A stretch of 64,000 bases of DNA. Source: Aphrocallistes beatrix. Taxonomy: Eukaryota; Porifera; Hexactinellida; Sceptrulophora; Aphrocallistidae. The stretch lies in NCBI GenBank assembly GCA_963281255.1, contig OY725500.1:2909184-2973183 (forward strand), written 5' to 3'. Made by a program: the position numbers and the translations under genes. Below are positions 57,378-64,000 of this stretch, one piece after another. The notes beneath the pieces were generated by a model that was not told the DNA's origin, searched no databases, and worked only from the letters and a program-made list of their open reading frames with translations. How positions within the stretch are numbered: position 1 is the first letter of the stretch; every line of letters begins with the position of its first letter.

Positions 57378-57918
57378 ACAACCGCGCTTCGCTTGCTTGC
57401 GCTGCGCGCAGCTTTGTGTCCGCCGGAGGCTCCCTTCGGTCGCCTGGGGTCACATTGGTTAATTATAAGGGATATACATAGTATCTCTAAATATGTCTGT
57501 CCTACTGTGATAATCGATATCACTCGAAAAATCACCAAATTTGTCAATTTTAAAATTTTTGATACGTAATGATGACGTCATAACAAAGTGATGAGTCATC
57601 ATTTTTTGATAATAGTTGCATTATATATGAGACATGTTAGTATACAGATTCTATTAAAATTTCAGCCTTCTATCTCCTATTATGGCTGAGTTAGGCTCGA
57701 ATAACTCTGTTGCTTAACTTTTAAAAATGTGGCAATGACGTCATAATTCCATGATGGGTCGACATTTTGCTCTGAGCTCAGAATTTACTGGAGCCATAGC
57801 CAAAAAAACACCCACATGCCAAAAATTAGCTTTCTATGACCTGCAGTTTCTTCAATCAATTCGTTACAGATATATATATATATATATATAAACATTAATA
57901 GAGTTTTAATAGTAAGGA
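57378..57918 (-). mobile_element. GC-hairpin-ended element, family 1, copy 3
   Basis: On the minus strand it begins A|TCCTTACTATTAAAACTC and ends AAGCGCGGTTGT after the GCAAGCAAGCGAAGCG module. The 9-bp hairpin is partly lost (GGCGGACACAAAGCTG). Confidence 0.8.
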
Positions 57919-59249
57919 TTAGTCAACTTAGATCTTTACACACTTAATTATTTAAATTTGGAATAACTTGTACGCCGATTTACTAAATATTTACGTACTA
58001 AGTACTTTGCTGTGAAATATTGAAATCAAAAGAATCTTTGATGTTTAAATTTATTCGAAATATCTGCTTCAGTTTGATTTTTTATGATTTGATTTCAATA
58101 CTCTCATTTTAGACCATTTGGGTTCATATTTATTTTCATCTTTAATGTTGTGCCTATAGGATCATGATATACACCTTGCCTCAGTTTTAAGTTGCTTACA
58201 TAATATAATTTTCTGACTTCTAGCAAAGAAACAAAATTTATAATGTCGAAATATGAATTCTTACATACCTGTAATTCATTCAGACTGCATTCCAAAAAGT
58301 CCATCCTGACGTGACAATTTTGAAAACATCAAGTCTGACAAGTGGCAATTCTGCAAAAGTACATTCTAACATGTTTCAACTTCACATTAGACAACTTCAA
58401 AACTTTAAAAAATGCAGTTTCCTCTGCAGGTTTATGTTTTAGATCTAAAATTTGTTGATGGAAAGTTTCATCGCTTGAGAGTTTTTGAAGCGGCTATTCA
58501 TAGATAGGTAGGCGATACTTAGCATGTGTGAACTGGGGCACCCTCTAAAATAAAATAGCCTTTGACCTTTTTTGTAGTAAATTCCCCTTCGGAACAGACT
58601 TTTTTTAGTTCTGTGAAGGGTCAGGACTTAGCCAGGACTCATATATATTGTAGGCTGTTACCCTTGTTTGTGAGCACTCAGTATTTGCTCAGCTTTTACA
58701 CAAATTTCTATTCGGGGCTAGAACAGTCTTCTCAACGGGGTAATATCTGACATTTATTATTTAGAATACTATTATAGTATTTGTATAAGATAATCTTGAA
58801 TAATTCGTGAGTTATCAACAATTGTATTTTTATGAATATTTTCAACCTCACAGCCTACGTTACTATAGCCTATTCACGGTATTTAACCATGGATTATTTC
58901 AAGTCTTATCTGCAAAATACAAACTGTGTAGCATATCTATATTTTACTGAAATTTAATGGAGTGTAATGAATATTAGTACTAAAGAGATGGAAAATTGTG
59001 ATAGTTCTCTCTCTTACTACAAACTAAAATGTATACGAATAGTACTTCATATTAATCATGATCAATCTCCCGTGGTTATGTTGGATGTTGCTTTATCATA
59101 CTTCTTCTTAGCTGGGTGCACTCCCGGTTTTCTCGTGCAATTTCACTCAATTCTTGCCTCTTCTTTACCGTTGTTTCGAGATACTAACTTGGCTGACCCT
59201 GTAACTTTTGTTGGAATATTACCAGTGCTCATGAGCATATCGATTGGTG
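57919..59249. other. Interval without a recognised gene
   Basis: AT-rich with short plus-strand frames (58562-58750, 58967-59260) that show no domain; the second overlaps the Ty3-like fossil on the other strand. Confidence 0.4.
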
Positions 59250-59765
59250 ATCTCGGCTGACGGCCAAACGCCATGTGTGGAGAAATTTTACTCGAAGCGT
59301 TGTCCAGATTATTTCAGTAGAAAGTAATTTCTTGCAACAACGACGGCCAGGAACCCTTTTCTAGGTGGCGTTCGAGCATCGTATCACTTGTTTGACGAAG
59401 TCGATATGTCTTTCGGCCATTCCATCAGACTCCTGGTGTTACGGTGTGGTGTGACGTTTAGTAATCCCTAAGTCGAGGCACAGTTCGTGCACCGCTAACT
59501 CATCCACATTCTTCCCCTGATCTGTGAGCATAATATTTGAATCACCCTATCTACGATAGACCAATCCTTCCATGAATACGTTAACGATGGATGTAGTGGT
59601 CTGGTCTTTCAACTGGATTGCTTCGACGTTATGTGAAAAGAGTTCAACTATGAGTAAGAAGTACCTGTAGCCACCATGTGTCCTAGTCAGCAGGTTAATA
59701 GTAAATTCACCTCCGTTATTTGTCTGGAAGATGTGAGGTGCTCGCATTCCTTCAGCTGACTTTTT
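59250..59765 (-). pseudogene. Ty3-type retroelement fossil, integrase part
   Basis: Minus-strand pieces resemble the integrase core of Ty3/Gypsy-family pol. The fragment is broken in several places, has no recognisable LTRs, gag, protease or RT nearby, and looks old. It abuts the THAP exon at about 59760. Confidence 0.75.
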
Positions 59766-59976
59766 TAAGCACTCTCACCACAATAAACATGCTAAAGCAG
59801 TCCTGGTCATCTGCACTGCTAGGCCCATCTAACCCATCTTCTCTAAACTCCTCCATATCACCAGTTCCATGCTCTCCCATAGCCCCGTCTTCCTCGCCGA
59901 CTTGTTCTGCTGTTCCTCTGGATGTATGGCAATTGGGAATTGGGAGTCCCAATTCACACTCAAATATGAAGAACAA

Positions 59977-60290
59977 TTAAGAAGATTGATGGGCTTGGTA
60001 TTTTCCGAAGATCAGAGGTTTTCTGCAAACTTTCTCCACTGTACCGTCACCCTGGAGAATATCGAAGTGAAGTAGTATATCCTCGTCACAGAAATGTCTC
60101 GCACAGATGAAGACTCTCGCCAATTTCCACGCATCATCTCTATGGAGAAACCTTCGCCATTCATCTTGCATTTCCTTGGACCAATGATTCAACATTTCAA
60201 ACACTGGAACGAAATCAGTGCCGTCGTAATTGGAGCAGCAGTTGGCTACACTACACCTATTTGGCTTACTGCTTAGAAAAATGTACGTGT
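59977..60290 (-). pseudogene. THAP zinc-finger exon
   Basis: Minus strand from about 60290: SSKPNRCSVANCCSNYDGTD, FVPVFEMLNHWSKEMQDEW, RRFLHRDDAWKLARVFICAR, HFCDEDILL, then GDGTVEKVCRKPLIFG and a stop at 59977. CSVANC and CARHF supply the C2CH zinc ligands in THAP order, with the conserved W and HF. No Met precedes it; AG-rich sites (TTTCTAAG, CAG) at about 60263-60270 could be a splice acceptor, so it may be an internal exon. An acidic frame follows directly (59976-59752: EEDGAMGEHGTGDMEEFRED). THAP domains occur in host transcription factors and in P-element and Kolobok transposases; which applies here cannot be decided. Confidence 0.7.
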
Positions 60291-60337
60291 GGATGAATAA
60301 ATTGGAATTAGGAAGAAAATGTATGAAATAATGTAAG

Positions 60338-60525
60338 TACAGTCAGGGTCGCTTATTATGAACCCACCTAATATGAACATTCGTTTATTATGAACTAACC
60401 TCCTGGTCCCAATTTCATTTTTTAGATAGAATTTGTATTGAATCAAGTTCGCTTAATATGAACTATCTCTATTATGAACATATTTTTGGTCCCCTGGTGG
60501 TTCACAATAAGCGACCCTGACTGTA
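60338..60525. mobile_element. pogo/Tc1-type MITE, 188 bp
   Basis: TA-CAGTCAGGGTCGCTTATT at the left and AATAAGCGACCCTGACTG-TA at the right; the interior repeats TTATGAAC-type units. Exact ends and TA flanks. Confidence 0.88.
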
Positions 60526-60891
60526 ATACAATATAAACTACTAACAATAATACTTATCCTAGTATATTGTACACTACATTTTATCGTAGTCAAATGTATT
60601 TCAAACATTATGGTTTGTTTACAAAATAGACTTGAAGTAATCCATGGAAAGGTAAAATTCGTACCGTGAATGGCTAGGCTATAGTTACGTAGGCTGTGTT
60701 TCTATCTTATTGATTGGATCTCCAATATACTTCCGTCCACTTGCGTTTTCAGGATATTCTCTTAAAATTAGTACTACATTGTAGTGAATTATTATAAACC
60801 ATTGCATTTAAAGCGTTTATTAAAAAAACTGCAAACGACCCGTCCGTCCGTCCATCCTGCCCAATGCGGCATATTAAAAATATTTTTTTAA
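60526..60891. other. Interval without a recognised gene
   Basis: Contains CGTCCGTCCGTCCATCC near 60840, a GTCCGTCCG-type piece as at 48210. Nothing else supported. Confidence 0.35.
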
Positions 60892-62273
60892 GGTTGGCCT
60901 TTCCTATGGGCATTTTGGTTTTTATCAAAAATTTGCCAAAAGTCCTTTTTAATCATTTTTAGATCCCTAAAGGGGTTCTAAACATTAATTCGATTCCTAG
61001 AATTTCAATGCTAATATTTCGCCACTTAAAGCAACTTGTACCACCTGGTGTCGCCCAAAAAAGGATTTATTTTTGAAGCGAAATGTCTCACATGCATAAC
61101 TTCTTTGAAACTGTGTCAGATCATCATTTTAATGCTAAATTCGTGCTCAGCGGCAAATTTCCAGCAATTTGATATATATATATTGTACACATTTGGGGAA
61201 TTTTTTGGCTGCGGGTTCCTAGCAACGGCCAAGAATGTGAAAAATTCCTGGCCGTTGCTAGGCACGGACAACCAAACATTTCTCCAAATATGGTCAATAT
61301 ATATATCAAATTGCTGGAAATTCAACGAATTCAGAATTCAAATGTTGATCTGATATTTTCTAGGAAGTGATTGATCTGGGATTCCGGCGGATACTATCGG
61401 ATGTGGTTATTTTTGGGTGGCCAAGGATGAATGACCAGTTTTTCACACTTTTGTTATCGAAAATTTTTGATATACCAGGGTTTCATTTAGGGGATGGCGA
61501 GGGATGGCTCCCGCCATCCCTTGGATATCATTCGCCATCCCTTGACATTTCCAGGGGGAGGATGCTCCCAGACAACCCTATCTCACGCAGTTACGGCCTC
61601 GCCACCCCTTATTCCTCAAAACCCAAATTTTGCCATCCCTTGAGTCAATGTTTAAATGAAACCCTGTATACCATATTTTATTAAGTTAAGTAGTGCTATA
61701 AGTTGTCGAATAAGGATATTTGAATGTTATTTAATATTCCAAAGCAGTTAAAACAAATGGAAATTGAGGGATACATATAAATATTTTCTAAATCCTATTT
61801 TCTGAGACTTTTTTTTTAGCAATTATAAAGGTGATAACTTTTTGTAAATTCAACATAGACGCCGAAAACTCAACGTTTTTGATTGAACTCGAAGAGGAGA
61901 ACAAAATGAACAGAAAGATTTTTGAAATTACAAATAATTAGAGAATTATGAAAAGAATAGTGTCAAAATTACTAAAAATAATATTCCTCGGGTGTTTTAG
62001 TGTAAATTTTTGACAATTTTCAAAATTTCAAAAATCTGTTTGTTCATCATTAGTTAGGTTAGATCATCGATTTATGAAAGAATTTGAAAAGTTTCTAAAA
62101 GGTTGTAAGCATGTTGTGTCCGATTTGTTCCTTTAAAATTTTTTTAAAATCTGTAGAATTTTTCTGATTATTAATGCAGTTTTGCAGATAACTCTGCGAT
62201 TCAAATCTGCACTGAAAAATTAAATTACTCTTTCGAAAAATTGAATAGTTAGCTATTATAGGAAATGCCAACC
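60892..62273. mobile_element. Fold-back family D, complete copy with a MITE inside
   Basis: TTAA-GGTTGGCCTTTCCTATGG at 60888 and AGGAAATGCCAACC-TTAA at 62277. The centre has CTAGCAACGGCCAAGAATGT and CCTGGCCGTTGCTAGG. Interrupted at 61476-61666. Non-coding. Confidence 0.88.
61476..61666. mobile_element. 191-bp MITE with CAGGGTTTCATTTA ends
   Basis: CAGGGTTTCATTTA and its exact complement, flanked by TATAC on both sides; other family D copies have the single site GATATACCATATTTTG. The inside has four GCCATCCCTTG-type runs and a GGGATGGC...GCCATCCC palindrome. Superfamily uncertain: CAGGG ends are hAT-like but the duplication looks like 5 bp. Confidence 0.85.
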
Positions 62274-62399
62274 TTAATGTTTGTCCGAATTGATTGAAGA
62301 ATTTGTCGTCGTAGAAATATGAAAATTGACATTTAGGTTTCAAATGGTGAGTCTATGATTAAGCTCGAAGATGGATACGGGATATCGATATTTCGTTAA
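62274..62399 (+). mobile_element. Family 2 5' fragment between two fold-back elements
   Basis: TTGTCCGAATTGATTGAAGA onward matches the first 150 bp of family 2, without its start or 3' end. Confidence 0.6.
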
Positions 62400-63618
62400 G
62401 GTTGGTGTTTCCCATGCGAAACTTGTTTTTTATTAAAAATGTGCCCAAATTGCTTTTTTATCATTTTTAGATCCTTATAGGGGTTCTAAACAATAATCCC
62501 GATTTTTATAACTCCAGCCCCAATATTTCGCCACTTTGAGCCACTTGTATCACCTGGTGTCGCTCTAAAAACGACACATTTTAAATGCGAAATGTCCCAC
62601 AGCTCTAACTCCTTTAAACAGTGCCAGATCATCTTTTTTATGCTGATTTCATGCTCAGCACTGGATTTCCAGCAATTTGATATATATATTGACCATATTT
62701 GGAAACATTTTTGTTTGACCGTGCCTAGCAACGGCCAGGAACTTTTTAACATTCCTAACCGTTGCTAGGAAAAGGCAACCAAAAATATTTCCAAATATGG
62801 TCAATATATATATCAAATTGCAGGAAATTTAGTGCTGAGTACGAACTCAGTATTAAAATAACGACCTGGCATAGTCAAATAAAGTTATAGGTATGGGATT
62901 TCGGCGGAAACTATCGGAAATTGTCATTTTTGGGCCCCCAGTGATAACTGTCAACTTTTTCACACTTTTGAAGGTGTCATGATGTGAAAATATTTGATAT
63001 GCCATATTTTGAAGTTAAGTACTACTATAAGTTGTTGATTGAGGATGTTTTGATGTTATATATTATCAGAATTCCGTAAAAACAAATGGAAATCAAGCAT
63101 TTCCGAAGAAAACTGCTTTGTAGCATGTTTTTAGCACTCAAAAAAATCAATTTTACAACGGAGGATTCTCTAGTTACAAAAGTCATAGAGTAAAAAACTC
63201 GATTGTTTTGGAAAGATCTCGTCACGTAGAATAAAATGATAGAGACAGATTTTCGATATTCTACTTTAGAAAAAAGTTAAAATATTTTTCCTTTCAAAAA
63301 TCTGCCTCTAAATTTTGTATAAACGAAATTTGAAAGAAAAAATTATTTAGGTTAAAATTGAAAATTATATTCCTATTATTTTCTTTATTCAACCATTTTG
63401 TGTAAGAATAATTGAGTAAAAGAGGCATTAGGCATTGAAGTTTCCTTGAATGTCCTCTATAATTTAGGTCATTTGGGAAAAAAATAATTTTTCTCTTACT
63501 TCTTGGGCTCCCGAAAAGTGTATTTTTGCAGATAACTCATCGAGAATAGTTTCCACAAAAAATTTCAGAAGAAAATAATGAAAACTTTAAAAGTTAGTTC
63601 TGGAAGGAAACACCAACC
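62400..63618. mobile_element. Fold-back family C, complete copy H
   Basis: TTAA-GGTTGGTGTTTCCC at 62396 and GGAAACACCAACC-TTAA at 63622; 1219 bp, same length as copy B. Non-coding. Flanks TTCG and ACGA lie outside the TTAA pair. Confidence 0.92.
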
Positions 63619-63622
63619 TTAA

Positions 63623-64000
63623 ACGATACTTCGCTTCTAATTTGATTGGTAAGTTGTAAACACATTTGAATGTTAGTGTTACAATCATATTGTATCCGCT
63701 ATAGCGTTGTAAAGAATGTTAGAATTGAAACTCAAAGATATATTCACCAGTTCATCATCGAAATAAATATAAATGTTTAATTTTTTTAGTATTTTTTAAA
63801 TAATTTTGAAATTTGAATTAGGATCAACTCCATATTGATATCAAACACGTTTTAGGTCATATTCCTACTTCGAAGGTTTTAGGTCTTATTCCTACTTCAC
63901 ACGTTTTAGATCTTATTCCTATATCAATATTAGGTCATTTTCCTACTTTGGAAATTTCCTTAGGTCAAATTCCTACTTAAATTTTATGTTATTTTCTACA
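63623..64000. repeat. AT-rich end of the window with degenerate tandem repeats
   Basis: 63840-63990 has five or six diverged units of about 28-32 bp around TTTTAGGTCTTATTCCTACT. Units of this kind (TTAGTCCTACT) also form the ends of the MULE at 10978 and 16236, so this may be the edge of another such element. No gene. Confidence 0.55.

Noticed and set aside
58967-59260. Plus-strand 97-codon frame
   Set aside because: No recognised domain; its end overlaps the Ty3-like fossil on the opposite strand.
1-64000. tRNA, rRNA and riboswitch genes
   Set aside because: No cloverleaf, rRNA or other structured RNA signature was recognised by eye; a covariance-model scan would be decisive.

Overview
The window looks like AT-rich genomic DNA from an invertebrate animal. 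It holds two host genes, a NUP98-like nucleoporin and a MOB2-like protein, and otherwise almost nothing but transposons, many nested inside one another. The transposon mix is RAG1-like, FLYWCH-MULE, piggyBac, hAT, Tc1/pogo, Helitron, an L2/CR1-type LINE and a Ty3-like fossil, which is metazoan in character. I cannot name the species from sequence alone. A RAG1-like core would fit a deuterostome, mollusc, nemertean or cnidarian better than an insect.

Layout. 1-609 (-) is the 5' coding part of a NUP98-like gene running off the left edge. 1.2-2.6 kb holds fold-back repeats. 2.58-4.6 kb is a 46-bp satellite that starts at a TTAACCCGT end. 4.9-6.58 kb (-) is the main piggyBac transposase exon. 7.2-8.5 kb holds a hAT remnant and a member of a GC-hairpin-ended repeat family. 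8.58-10.74 kb (-) is a decayed RAG1-like transposase with recognisable catalytic segments. 10.98-18.37 kb is a FLYWCH/MULE element with a C-terminal RING; it is split by an L2/CR1-type LINE (11.7-14.97 kb), and its right terminal repeat is split by a fold-back element that itself carries a TTAA element and a hairpin-ended element. 19.84-23.35 kb is a hAT element with a perfect 8-bp target duplication and at least six nested insertions. 24.2-26.3 kb is a 700-bp duplication plus a 55-bp satellite. 26.71-27.02 kb (-) is a piggyBac-type first exon whose splice phase fits the exon at 6.58 kb. 27.2-29.6 kb is a TTAA fold-back element inserted into a copy of itself. 30.06-31.1 kb is an inverted-repeat element with a 45-bp palindromic satellite. 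32.6-37.4 kb holds a truncated Tc1 element and a decayed Helitron Rep. 37.7-39.15 kb is the 46-bp satellite again, inverted and ending in ACGGGTTAA. 39.9-42.25 kb is more fold-back sequence and a second Helitron piece. 43.3-45.5 kb is a third long fold-back element. 47-53.8 kb is a pile of fold-back and hairpin-ended elements. 53.9-55.3 kb is a nearly complete Tc1 element with perfect ends. 56.27-56.95 kb (+) is the MOB2-like gene. 59.25-60.3 kb is a Ty3-like fossil next to a THAP zinc-finger exon. 60.9-63.6 kb is two more fold-back elements.

The most interesting points are: the RAG1-like transposase; two phase-compatible piggyBac exons 20 kb apart, lying between two inverted 46-bp arrays that end in matching TTAACCCGT termini; a palindromic satellite whose hairpin loops occur in both orientations and whose array reverses direction; and a roughly 20-bp core motif shared by otherwise dissimilar fold-back families. 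All of these come from reading the sequence; no searches were run.
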